Origin: Phytohabitans maris
GTDB lineage: Bacteria > Actinomycetota > Actinomycetes > Mycobacteriales > Micromonosporaceae
DNA: 64,000 nucleotides
Direction: 5' to 3'
Assembly: GCF_031085175.1 (NCBI RefSeq)
Contig: NZ_JAVHUY010000015.1
Coordinates: forward strand, 62,001 to 126,000
The notes under the pieces are model-generated. The model was not told the origin of the DNA, ran no database searches, and worked only from the letters and a program-made list of their open reading frames with translations. Position numbers and translations under genes: made by a program. Of this stretch, positions 8,315 to 16,240 are shown one piece after another (positions within the stretch are counted from its first letter, which is position 1; the number at the start of each line of letters is the position of its first letter).

Positions 8315-9421
8315 TCAGGCGGGGTAGCGGCGGAGCCACCGCAGGGGCGGGCCGTGGTCGCCGTGGAGGTGGGTGGGCTGGGTCTGCTCCATGGCCCAGT
8401 CGTCGGCGAGTTCCAGGATCGTGCCGCGCCCCTCGACCGCGGCGACCCAGTCCGGGGGCAGGGCGGTCTCGCCGTGCCAGGTGCCGAGGAGGTTGCCGCA
8501 GATGGAGCCGGTCGAGTCGCTGTCGCCCGAGTGGTTGACGGAGAGCAGGAGGGCCCGGCGCACCTCGTCCGGGTCTGGATAGGACAGTGCACAGTAGACG
8601 CCGATGGCGAGCGCCTCCTCGGCGACCCAGGCGCCGCCCAGGCGTTCGATCCGGTCGGGGGAGCGCGGATCGGCGTCCGCCGCGGCCAGCGCGGCCCGCA
8701 GCGCCGCCGTGGTCTCCTCGTGGCCGGTGCGGGTGGCGAGCAGGTCGAGCGCGACCGCGGCCGCCGCGCGCAGGTCCGCGCCGTCGACCAGGGCGCGGAC
8801 GATCGCGGCGAACGCCCCGGCGGCCAGGTAGCCGGTCGGGTGGCCGTGGGTCTGCGTGGCGCACTCGGCGGAGAGGTCGAAGACCGCCTCCGGCGTCGCC
8901 CACGCCTGCGGGTACAGGCCGAACGGCGCGGAGCGCATGACCGTGCCGCAGCCCTTGGAGCCCGGGTTCTTGGGCCGCTCCGGGGTGCCCATGCCGGGCG
9001 ACTCGAGGCCGGAGAGGCAGGCGTTGCCGGGGGCGCGGCGAGCGTACAGCCAGGGCTGGGCGGCCAGCCACCCGCTCGGCTCCGGCGGCGGCCCGGGGAG
9101 GCGCTGGGTGTCGAGCCAGCGCAGGTAGGCGCGGTGCACCAGCGACGGCGGGTGGCTGACTCCGCGGTCAGCGCGTACCGCGGCGCGGATCAGGCCCTCC
9201 ACGGTGAAGAGGGTCATCTGGGTGTCGTCGGTGACCGGGGCGACGCCGGCGGAGTCGGTGACGATGTCGCTGAGGCCGTCCGGGCCGTGCTCGGCGCGGA
9301 TGCGCTCCAGCGACATGAACTCCACGGGCGCGCCCAGCGCGTCACCGACCGCGCCGCCGATCAGGCAGCCGCGGACGCGGGAGCGGAAACGTTCGAGGGC
9401 GGAGCGGTCCGTCACGGTCAT
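8315..9421 (-). CDS. ADP-ribosylglycohydrolase (DraG/ARH) family protein
   Basis: A 368-residue all-helical hydrolase. The two bimetal Mg-binding motifs are intact: TDDTQM at residues 64-69 and NHSGDSDSTGSICGN beginning near residue 296. These define the DraG/ARH family, which cleaves N- or O-glycosidic ADP-ribose bonds or related ribosides. The N-terminal GCLIGGAVGDALGAPVEF is also conserved. The start is the ATG at 9421. It is first in a two-gene operon with the RpiB-family isomerase. No DraT partner or nitrogenase context is present, so regulation of nitrogenase is not implied. Confidence 0.88.
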   Translation of the reverse strand: MTVTDRSALERFRSRVRGCLIGGAVGDALGAPVEFMSLERIRAEHGPDGLSDIVTDSAGVAPVTDDTQMTLFTVEGLIRAAVRADRGVSHPPSLVHRAYLRWLDTQRLPGPPPEPSGWLAAQPWLYARRAPGNACLSGLESPGMGTPERPKNPGSKGCGTVMRSAPFGLYPQAWATPEAVFDLSAECATQTHGHPTGYLAAGAFAAIVRALVDGADLRAAAAVALDLLATRTGHEETTAALRAALAAADADPRSPDRIERLGGAWVAEEALAIGVYCALSYPDPDEVRRALLLSVNHSGDSDSTGSICGNLLGTWHGETALPPDWVAAVEGRGTILELADDWAMEQTQPTHLHGDHGPPLRWLRRYPA

Positions 9422-9471
9422 CGACCGGCGATCCTAGCAATCGCGTACCCGATGGTGCTGGCACGGCCAGA

Positions 9472-10128
9472 ATGAGCGTTATGCGCTGGTGGCGGGTGAC
9501 GCGGTGGGTGGTCGCGTCGGCTCTCGCCGCCGGTGGGCCGCTCGCCGCCGGCGGCGCTCCCGCCCGCGCGGACATCGGCGACGAGACGGCGCTGGCCCAG
9601 CGGTACGCGCCGGTGGTGCTGCTGGTCCGGCAGGACGAGGAGTGCGGCTACGGCGAGCCCTACCGGCCGCTGGACGTCGACGTGCTCTTCGGACAGTCCA
9701 CGGTGGCGCTGCGCGGGCCGTGGACCTCCACCGACCTGGTGGAGATCGGGCCGAGCGCGGCGGACCTGTCGGCCGGGCGGTACGAGTACCACCTGGACTT
9801 CCCCGGCAACCCGCTGCACCCGGGCTGCGGCTACCAGCGGTGGGCGGAGCGGATCGACGGCACGACGCCGCCGGCCGTGTACGCGCACGTGGCGACCGAC
9901 CCCGGCTACCCGGGGAAGGTGGCGTTGCAGTACTGGTTCCCCGCCAGGAGACCAGCGAACTCCCCGCCTGACCCCGAGCGGCCCCGGTCCGCGGACGGCC
10001 CGGCGGCCCGGTCCGGGGACGGAGGCCCTGCCCGAGGGGGCGGGTGCGGTCCGAGGGGCGGCCGCGCGGCCTGGGGGACGCGCGCCGAAGCCACGGTCCA
10101 GCCGGACCGGCAACGGCCGCGGACATGA
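9472..10128 (+). pseudogene. Truncated secreted Vps62/DUF946-like protein
   Basis: Residues 1-34 are a good signal peptide ending PARA. The next 120 residues (LAQRYAPVVLLVRQDEECGY, PYRPLDVDVLFG, YEYHLDFPGNPLHPGCGYQRWAERI, KVALQYWF) look like the N-terminal half of a family of large secreted actinobacterial proteins of several hundred residues. Just after QYWF, where the family continues with a NxxHEGDWE-type core, the frame breaks into Pro/Arg/Gly-rich sequence with no similarity and stops at 218 residues. The loss is at about 9940. No remainder of the core is visible in any frame before the next gene, so this is a deletion rather than a simple frameshift. The family assignment is from memory of its N-terminal pattern. 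Confidence 0.55.
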
Positions 10129-10147
10129 TCACGGATACCATCGCGCT

Positions 10148-10984
10148 GTGACGCGACTGGTCCGCACCGACGCCGGCTGGGCCGTGGAAGCGGCGGACGG
10201 GCACCGCTTCGGGCTCGGTGCCACCCTGGCCGACCTCCTGGCGGTACCCCTGGCCGAGGCGCGCGAACGCTACGACGCCGCGGCCGAGGCGGCCCAGGCG
10301 GCTCCGGTCCGGGCGCCCGTCGACGCGCAGGAGGTGTGGGCCGCCGGCGTCACCTACCAGCGCAGCCGCGAAGGGCGCCGGGAGGAGTCGGAGCAGGCCG
10401 GGCACGCCGGGCTCTACGACCACGTGTACACCGCGCCCCGTCCGGAGATCTTCTTCAAGGCGACCGCCGGGCGGGTCGTCGGCGACGGCGAGCCGGTCGG
10501 GATCCGCGCCGACTCCGGCTGGGACGTGCCGGAGGCCGAGCTGGGCCTGGTGGTCAACGCGGCCGGCGAGGTCTTCGGGTACACGGTCGGCAACGACGTG
10601 AGCAGCCGCTCGATCGAGGGGGAGAACCCGCTCTACCTGCCGCAGGCCAAGGTGTACACGCGCTCCTGCGCGCTCGGCCCGGCGATCGTGCCGGTGTGGG
10701 AGGCGGGGCCCGGGCCGTTCCCGGTGGCGGTGCGGGTGGAGCGGGAGGGCGCGGTGGCGTGGAGCGCCGAGACGTCGACCGCCCGGCTGGCCCGTACCCC
10801 GGCGGATCTGGTTTCCTGGTTGACCCGGGCGCTGGACTTTCCCGCGGGCGTCGTGCTGCTCACCGGCACCGGCGCGGTCCCGGACCGCGACTTCACGCTC
10901 CAGGCCGGCGACGTGGTGACGATCGACGTCGCCGGGGTAGGAACTCTGCGCAACCCGGTCATGGTCGTCGGTACAGGGGGATGA
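10148..10984 (+). CDS. FAH-family 2-keto-3-deoxy-sugar-acid dehydratase (probable)
   Basis: A 278-residue protein of the fumarylacetoacetate hydrolase superfamily, starting at the GTG at 10148. The core WAAGVTYQRSR, then PEIFFKA, and VGNDVSSRSIEGENPLYLPQ with AKVYTRSCALGP, resembles the XylX/KdaD branch that dehydrates 2-keto-3-deoxy-pentonates to 2,5-dioxopentanoate. The metal-binding acidic residues (EAELGLV) and LLTGTG are present. Its stop overlaps the start of the aldehyde dehydrogenase gene by 4 bases (ATGA). That pairing is what a Weimberg-type pentose oxidation route requires. A general acylpyruvate hydrolase role is the alternative. Confidence 0.75.
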   Translation: MTRLVRTDAGWAVEAADGHRFGLGATLADLLAVPLAEARERYDAAAEAAQAAPVRAPVDAQEVWAAGVTYQRSREGRREESEQAGHAGLYDHVYTAPRPEIFFKATAGRVVGDGEPVGIRADSGWDVPEAELGLVVNAAGEVFGYTVGNDVSSRSIEGENPLYLPQAKVYTRSCALGPAIVPVWEAGPGPFPVAVRVEREGAVAWSAETSTARLARTPADLVSWLTRALDFPAGVVLLTGTGAVPDRDFTLQAGDVVTIDVAGVGTLRNPVMVVGTGG

Positions 10985-12357
10985 ACGTGGACCACATCGA
11001 GAGCCGCTCGCCGCAGTCGCCGGACGACCTGGTCGTCCAGGTGCCGGACAGCCCGGCCGCCGAGGTGTCGGCGGCCGTGGAGCGCACCCGCGCGGCCGGC
11101 GCCGGCTGGGCCCGCCGGCCGGCCACCGAGCGGGCGGCCGCGCTCGGCGCCTGCGCCGACGCCCTCGCGGCCGCCGCCGGGGAGGTCGCCGCGCTGGTCG
11201 TACGCGAGGTGGGCAAGCCGGTCGGCGAGGCGGCCGGCGAGGTGGCCCGGGGCGTGGCGATCCTGCGGTACTTCGCGCAGGCCGCCCTGCTGCCCGAGGG
11301 CGACGTCTACCCGCCCGCCGACGGCGCCTCGCTGCTGCACACCCGCCGCCGCCCGCACGGGGTCGCCGGGCTGATCACGCCGTGGAACTTTCCGGTCGCC
11401 ATCCCGCTCTGGAAGGCGGCTCCGGCGCTCGCGTTCGGCAACGGCGTGGTGCTCAAGCCGGCCGAGCAGTCCCCGGCGGTCGCGCTGCGGCTGGCCGAGC
11501 TCTTCGCCGGCGCGCTGCCGGACGGGGTGCTGACCGTGGTCACCGGCGGCGGTGCGGCCGGCGCGGCGCTGGTGGAACGGGCCGACGCGGTCTCGTTCAC
11601 CGGGTCGGTGGCGGCCGGGGCGCGGGTACGGCGGGCGGCCGCCGAGCGGGGCGTCCCGGTGCAGTGCGAGATGGGCGGGCAGAACGCCTCGATCGTCCTC
11701 CCCGACGCCGACCTCGCCGCCGCCGCCCAGGCCATCGCCGCCGCCGCGATGGGGTACGCCGGCCAGAAGTGCACCGCCACCAGCCGCGTCATCGTGGTCG
11801 GCGACGCGGACGGCTTCGCCGAGCGGCTGGTCGCGGCCGTCGAGGCGCTCGGCGTCGGCGACCCCACCGAGCCGGGCACCGCCGTCGGACCGGTCATCGA
11901 GGCGGGGGCCCGCGACGCGGTCGTCAACGCCGCCGACCGGGCGGCCAGCCGGGGTGCGAAGGTGCTCACCGGCGGCCGGCCGCTCGACCGCGCCGGCTGG
12001 TTCGTGGGGCCGACCGTCGTCAGCGGCGTACCCGAGGGGGACGAGCTGCTCACCGAGGAGGTCTTCGGGCCGATCTGCGCGGTGGTGCCGGCCGCCTCGC
12101 CGGAGGCCGCGGTCGAGGCCGCCAACTCCGTGCGGTACGGCCTGGTCGCCGCCCTCTTCACCCGCGACCTGGGGCACGCACTGACCCTCGCGCCCCGCCT
12201 CGACGTCGGCATGGCCAAGGTGAACGCGCCGACCGCCGGCGTCGACTTCCACGCGCCCTTCGGCGGGGCGAAGCAGTCCAGCTACGGGCCGCGCGAGCAG
12301 GGCCCGGCCGCGCGCGACTTCTACACCCGTACGACCACCGTGACGCTCACCCCCTAG
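10981..12357 (+). CDS. NAD(P)-dependent aldehyde dehydrogenase, likely 2-oxoglutarate semialdehyde dehydrogenase
   Basis: A 458-residue ALDH-superfamily enzyme. The cofactor-binding segment ITPWNFPVAIPLWK with KPAEQSP, the catalytic Glu230 in CEMGGQNAS and the catalytic Cys264 in GQKCTATS are all in place, as is EEVFGPI near the C-terminus. The MGGQNA form of the Glu motif is typical of the 2,5-dioxopentanoate (alpha-ketoglutarate semialdehyde) dehydrogenase branch. It is coupled to the preceding FAH-family gene by a 4-base overlap, so together they would convert 2-keto-3-deoxypentonate to 2-oxoglutarate. The sugar dehydrogenase, lactonase and first dehydratase of such a path are not in the window. 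Confidence 0.82.
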   Translation: MNVDHIESRSPQSPDDLVVQVPDSPAAEVSAAVERTRAAGAGWARRPATERAAALGACADALAAAAGEVAALVVREVGKPVGEAAGEVARGVAILRYFAQAALLPEGDVYPPADGASLLHTRRRPHGVAGLITPWNFPVAIPLWKAAPALAFGNGVVLKPAEQSPAVALRLAELFAGALPDGVLTVVTGGGAAGAALVERADAVSFTGSVAAGARVRRAAAERGVPVQCEMGGQNASIVLPDADLAAAAQAIAAAAMGYAGQKCTATSRVIVVGDADGFAERLVAAVEALGVGDPTEPGTAVGPVIEAGARDAVVNAADRAASRGAKVLTGGRPLDRAGWFVGPTVVSGVPEGDELLTEEVFGPICAVVPAASPEAAVEAANSVRYGLVAALFTRDLGHALTLAPRLDVGMAKVNAPTAGVDFHAPFGGAKQSSYGPREQGPAARDFYTRTTTVTLTP

Positions 12358-12749
12358 CGGGCGGCCGTCCGGCGCAGGCCGGGGACCAGCACCGCGGCGG
12401 CCGCCAGGTGCATCGCGAGGAGCGCGGCCGTCCCGCCCCCGGTCCGCGCCGCGCCGACCGGCCCGGCCAGCGAGAGCAGCAGCACCGCCACCGCCACGCA
12501 CGTCCAGGCGGTCGCGGCGTGCCGGGTGAGGCGTTCCAGCAGCGCGAGCAGCGCCCACGCCGCCAGCCCGACCAGGACCGTCGTCACCAGCACCGCGGGC
12601 AGCGTCACCGCCCGCCCGTCGGCGGTCAGATCGGCGCCGAGCCCGCGGGCGGCCGCCCAGACCACGCCGGTCGCGGCCGCCGCTCCCACGATCCAGACCG
12701 CACGGGTACGCGCGACCGGCCTTGCCTTCGGTTTCAGAGTCGTCGTCAT
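12354..12749 (-). CDS. Small four-helix membrane protein (DUF6069-like)
   Basis: A 131-residue integral membrane protein with four hydrophobic segments (about residues 18-34, 50-70, 82-97 and 107-124) after a basic N-terminus. A GGAGGTG ribosome site lies 8 bases before the ATG at 12749. The pattern resembles small actinobacterial proteins classed as DUF6069; this was not checked by search. Its stop overlaps that of the aldehyde dehydrogenase gene by 4 bases in convergent orientation. It is divergent from the damaged histidine kinase gene. Confidence 0.65.
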   Translation of the reverse strand: MTTTLKPKARPVARTRAVWIVGAAAATGVVWAAARGLGADLTADGRAVTLPAVLVTTVLVGLAAWALLALLERLTRHAATAWTCVAVAVLLLSLAGPVGAARTGGGTAALLAMHLAAAAVLVPGLRRTAAR

Positions 12750-12916
12750 TTCGGGGCACCTCCTGGAGTGGATCGACGCACACCGCGATCCGCCGTGCGG
12801 GCCTCGTCCCGGATCGCCCGCGGGACCGGACCTCGCCTCCGTCCCGGGACGGATGTGCCGGAGCCGCCCGGTCGGTCCCGGGCCCGATGGCCGCGCGCCC
12901 GCCGCCGCATACCGTG

Positions 12917-13880
12917 ATGTCCATGAACGCCATCCGTTGCCGGCCCGCCGTCCTCGACGGGATCATCGGCGCCGTCGTCGCCATCGGGCTCGTCACCCTC
13001 GTGCTGGCCGTCCCGGACGGGCGGCCCGGCCCGGCCGGTATCGCCGTGGCCGTCGTCTGTGCCCTGGCGCAGGGCGCGTCGCTGTCGCTGATGCGCCGCC
13101 ACCTCGGCTGGGCGATCGCCGTGGCGCTGGTCGCCGGCGCCGGCTTCGAGGCAGTCGCCCCGGACGCGGGCTGGCTGGGGCTGATCGCCGCGCCGCTCAC
13201 GTACGTGTCCCGGCTCCGCCCGCCCCGCCAGTCGCTGTGGCTGCTCGGCGTGGTGGTGGCGCTGACCCCGGTCGAGCTGGTGACCGGCGGCGGGCAGAGC
13301 TTCGTCATCGCCCTCTTCGCCACCCTCCTGGGCTGGAGCTGGGGCGAGCTGGCCCGGGGCCGGGCGGTGCGCCGGGCCGAGGAGCGCCGCCGGATCGTCG
13401 CCGACGAGCGCGCCCGCCTCGCCCGCGAGCTGCACGACGTGGTGGCGCACACCGTGTCGCTGATGGTCGTGCAGGCCGGCGCCGCCGCCGACGTCTTCGA
13501 CGCCCGCCCGGAACGGGCCCGCGCCGCGCTCGACACCATCCAGGAGCACGGCCGCGCCGCCCTCGCCGAGCTGCGCGCGATGCTGGAGACCATGCGTACC
13601 GGCGACCCCGACCCGAGCGGCCCCCGCCCCGGCCTCGACCAGGTGGACGCGCTCGCCGCCTCGCTCGGCGCGGCCGGGCTCGCGGTCGCGGTCAACCGGG
13701 CCGGTCACCGACGACGGCACCGCGGCACCGGCGCCCGCCGGTGGGGGAGCCGGGCTGATCGGGATGCGTGAGCGGGCCCGCCTGGTCGGCGGCACGCTGG
13801 AGGCCGGCCCGCTGCCCGCCGGCGGGTTTCGCGTCGCCGTCCTCGCCTACGAAACCGGACTCGTCCGGCCCGGAATTTGA
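12917..13880 (+). pseudogene. NarL/DesK-type sensor histidine kinase gene with internal deletion
   Basis: The N-terminal part is a normal sensor kinase: four to five membrane helices in residues 11-140, then the dimerization helix with ERRRIVADERARLARELHDV holding the phospho-acceptor His (about residue 173). The frame stays open to 13771, but after GAAGLAVAV (about 13692) sequence similarity jumps to another frame at about 13700: VTDDG...GAGLIGMRERARLVGGTL...GGFRVAVL, which is the G-box end of an HATPase_c domain, finishing with TGA at 13878. Roughly 50 residues that should carry the N-box are absent in every frame. The kinase therefore cannot bind ATP normally, and its usual LuxR-type response regulator is also absent. 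Confidence 0.75.
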
Positions 13881-13887
13881 AACAGCC

Positions 13888-15477
13888 CTAGTGGATCATC
13901 GTGGCCGGTGCCGGCTTGTCGCCGCCGAGGTCGCGGACGTCGTCGCTCACCACGAGCGGCGAGGCCGCCCGCTTGCGCGGCAGGAACGCGATCGGGATGA
14001 ACGTCAGCAGCACCAGTACGAAGCCGACCCAGAACGTCGTGGCGAACGAGTCGGCCACGAACGCCAGGCCCCGGGAGAGCACGTCCGGCGGCAGCGGGAT
14101 CTGGGCGCCGTGCTGTACCGCGATCGCGGCGCTGGCCTCGGTGATCGGCTCGCCGGTGCCCGGGTCGTTCAGGCCCGGGATCGGCGTCGACCCGTTCAGC
14201 TGGCTGGTGAGGATGACCGACATTGTCGCGGCGCCGGCGGAGCTGCCGATCTGCTGGAGGATGTTGACCAGCGTCGACCCGCGGGCGGTGTCGTGGCTGC
14301 TCAGCGTCCGCAGCGCGGAGGTCATGATCGGCATCATCGTGCCGCCCATGCCGAGCCCCATGACGAACAGCGAGCCGCACAGCAGCAGGTACGAGGTGTC
14401 GGTGCCGACCTGGGTGAACGTGAAGAAGCCGGCGGCGATGAGCGCCATCGCGAACGGCACGGTGCGCCCGACCGGGATCTTGTCGGCGAGCGTGCCGGCG
14501 ATCGGCATGGTGAGCATCGCGCCGATGCCCTGCGGGGCCATCAGCAGGCCGGCGTGGAGCGTCGACTCGCCCCGCACCTGCAGGAAGTAGCTCGGGAAGA
14601 GCAGGCCGGCGCCCATGAACGCGATGATGAACACGAACAGCGACACGGACGCGATGGTCAGGTTGCGGTTGCGGAAGAGGCGCAGGTCGAGCAGCGGGTG
14701 CCGGGGGCGGAACGAGTACAGCACGAAGAGGATCACCAGGAGCCCGCCGGCCAGCATCGTGGCCCAGACCTTCGTGGCGGTGATCGTGCCGGTCTCCGGC
14801 AGCGACGAGACGCCGAACAGGAAGAGGGCCAGGCCCGGCGAGAGCATCAGCATGCCGATGAAGTCGAACGACTCGGACGGCTCGGCGGAGTCCTTGGGCA
14901 GGGCGAAGAACGCGTACACCAGCGCGATCGCGCCGATCGGCAGGTTGATCAGGAAGATCCAGTGCCAGCTCGCCGCGTCGATCAGCCAGCCGCCGAGGAT
15001 CGGGCCGCCGATCGGGCCGAGCAGCATCGGGATGCCCAGGACGGCCATCAGCCGGCCGATCCGCGCCGGGCCGGCCGCCCGCGTCATGATCGTCATGCCG
15101 AGTGGCATGAGCATGCCGCCGCCGAGGCCCTGCAGGACCCGGAAGGCGATCAGCTGGCCGATCGAGTCGGCGGTGGCGCAGAGCGCGGAGCCGAGCGTGA
15201 AGAGCAGCACCGCCAGCATGTACAGCCGCTTGGTGCCGAACCGGTCGGCCGCCCACCCGCTGAGCGGGATCACCGTGGCCAGGGCCAGGGTGTAGCCGGT
15301 CATCGTCCACGCGACCTCGGCGTACGTCGCGTCGAACTCGGTCTGGAAGGTCGGCAGCGCGACGCTGACGACCGTGATGTCGAGGATCGACATGATCGCG
15401 CCGAGCACGACGACGCCGGCGATCTTGAGGACGGTCGCGTCCAACTTGTCGGGCGCGACCTCGGCTTGGCTCTTCAC
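13888..15477 (-). CDS. DHA2-type (14-helix, EmrB/QacA) MFS drug exporter
   Basis: A 529-residue exporter of the cytoplasmic membrane. The GTG at 15477 follows a GGAGGG ribosome site. The N-terminus SILDITVVSVALPTFQ is the DHA2 motif D1, GWAADRFGTKRLYML is motif A, and GPIGGPILGGWLI matches the antiporter motif C. About 14 membrane helices are apparent. It lies 123 bases downstream of, and in the same direction as, the TetR gene, with a 14-bp palindrome (15547-15560) between them. That context marks it as a TetR-controlled multidrug or antibiotic efflux pump. The substrate is unknown. Confidence 0.88.
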   Translation of the reverse strand: MKSQAEVAPDKLDATVLKIAGVVVLGAIMSILDITVVSVALPTFQTEFDATYAEVAWTMTGYTLALATVIPLSGWAADRFGTKRLYMLAVLLFTLGSALCATADSIGQLIAFRVLQGLGGGMLMPLGMTIMTRAAGPARIGRLMAVLGIPMLLGPIGGPILGGWLIDAASWHWIFLINLPIGAIALVYAFFALPKDSAEPSESFDFIGMLMLSPGLALFLFGVSSLPETGTITATKVWATMLAGGLLVILFVLYSFRPRHPLLDLRLFRNRNLTIASVSLFVFIIAFMGAGLLFPSYFLQVRGESTLHAGLLMAPQGIGAMLTMPIAGTLADKIPVGRTVPFAMALIAAGFFTFTQVGTDTSYLLLCGSLFVMGLGMGGTMMPIMTSALRTLSSHDTARGSTLVNILQQIGSSAGAATMSVILTSQLNGSTPIPGLNDPGTGEPITEASAAIAVQHGAQIPLPPDVLSRGLAFVADSFATTFWVGFVLVLLTFIPIAFLPRKRAASPLVVSDDVRDLGGDKPAPATMIH

Positions 15478-15546
15478 GTAACCCTCCAGATCCCCGGCGG
15501 CCGTGGGTGGCGGCGGCCGTCGTCCCCCGTCATGTTTCCGTGTACA

Positions 15547-15560
15547 GGATCACACGATCC
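15547..15560. promoter_or_regulatory. Candidate TetR operator upstream of the MFS exporter
   Basis: GGATC-ACAC-GATCC is a perfect inverted repeat with a 4-base centre, placed 70 bases before the MFS start. A TGTAC box adjoins it. Binding by the adjacent TetR protein is inferred. Confidence 0.4.
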
Positions 15561-15600
15561 ACCGGTTTAGCCGCTCCCGGGTCGGGATAGGTGTCCTGGC

Positions 15601-16167
15601 TCACGGCGGCGGGCTGACCGCGCCGGCGAGCGTGCGGAGCATCAGGCGGAGCACGTGGTGACGGGACTCGCCACTGTCAGTCACGTAGCTCCACGCGGCG
15701 TAGAGCTGGGACCAGAGCACGCTCTCCAGCCAGGTCGCCGGCAGCTCCGGGTCGATCGAGCCGTCCCGGTGGCCGCGCTCGACCACGGCCTTGAAGCGGT
15801 CCTCGGCGCCGGACTGGCCCCGGTCGACCTCCTCGAGGCAGTGCGGGTCACCGAAGACCAGGGAGAGCACGTCGCCGAGCTCGAAGTACTCCTCGCAGAG
15901 CCGGTGCAGCGCCTCGGCGCCGGTGCCCTCGTCGAGGCGGGCGTGCTCGGTGGCCCGCTCGAGGCGGAGGACGCTCTCCGCCCGCACCGCGCTGAGCAGG
16001 TCGGAGCGCTCCGGGTAGTACCGGTGCAGGGTCGTGCGACCGACGTCGGCGGCGGTGGCGACCTCGCTGAGAGGGGCGGACAGGTTTTTCCCGAGCACGG
16101 CGATGGCGGCGTCGATGATCGCCTGCCGGGTGCGGGCCCGGCTGGCCGTGTCCTGCGTGTCCACCAC
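15601..16167 (-). CDS. TetR-family transcriptional regulator
   Basis: A 188-residue repressor. The N-terminal helix-turn-helix is clear (RQAIIDAAIAVLGKN, then LSEVATAADVGRTTLHRYYP at residues 33-52, then RSDLLSAV). The C-terminal ligand domain is divergent, as usual. The start is at GTG 16167 or the adjacent GTG 16164. It sits between an MFS exporter gene transcribed in the same direction and an ABC exporter gene transcribed divergently, with palindromes on both sides, so it may control both pumps and itself. Confidence 0.88.
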   Translation of the reverse strand: MVDTQDTASRARTRQAIIDAAIAVLGKNLSAPLSEVATAADVGRTTLHRYYPERSDLLSAVRAESVLRLERATEHARLDEGTGAEALHRLCEEYFELGDVLSLVFGDPHCLEEVDRGQSGAEDRFKAVVERGHRDGSIDPELPATWLESVLWSQLYAAWSYVTDSGESRHHVLRLMLRTLAGAVSPPP

Positions 16168-16198
16168 GTAAAGAGGCTAGCAGTGTGCCTATCTGGCA

Positions 16199-16232
16199 TT
16201 CCACTTGACCGTATTGGAACAATCATGTTCCA
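16199..16232. promoter_or_regulatory. Operator-like triple half-site in the tetR/ABC divergent promoter
   Basis: Three half-sites occur: TTCCA (16199-16203), TGGAAC (16215-16220) and GTTCCA (16227-16232). The last two form a perfect inverted repeat with a 6-base spacer. A -35-like TTGACC lies at 16205-16210, so the palindrome would cover the core promoter of the ABC gene. Repressor binding is inferred. Confidence 0.55.
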
Positions 16233-16240
16233 CTCGGGGC

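Noticed and set aside
10633-13695. A minus-strand open frame of more than 1000 codons across the FAH and ALDH genes
   Set aside because: It is a GC-skew shadow: composition is Arg/Gly/Pro-rich, it has no family motifs, and it overlaps genes with full catalytic motifs.
13768-15570. A plus-strand frame continuing from the kinase across the MFS gene
   Set aside because: It is antisense to a motif-complete exporter; only its first 37 codons or so match kinase G-box sequence, in a different frame.
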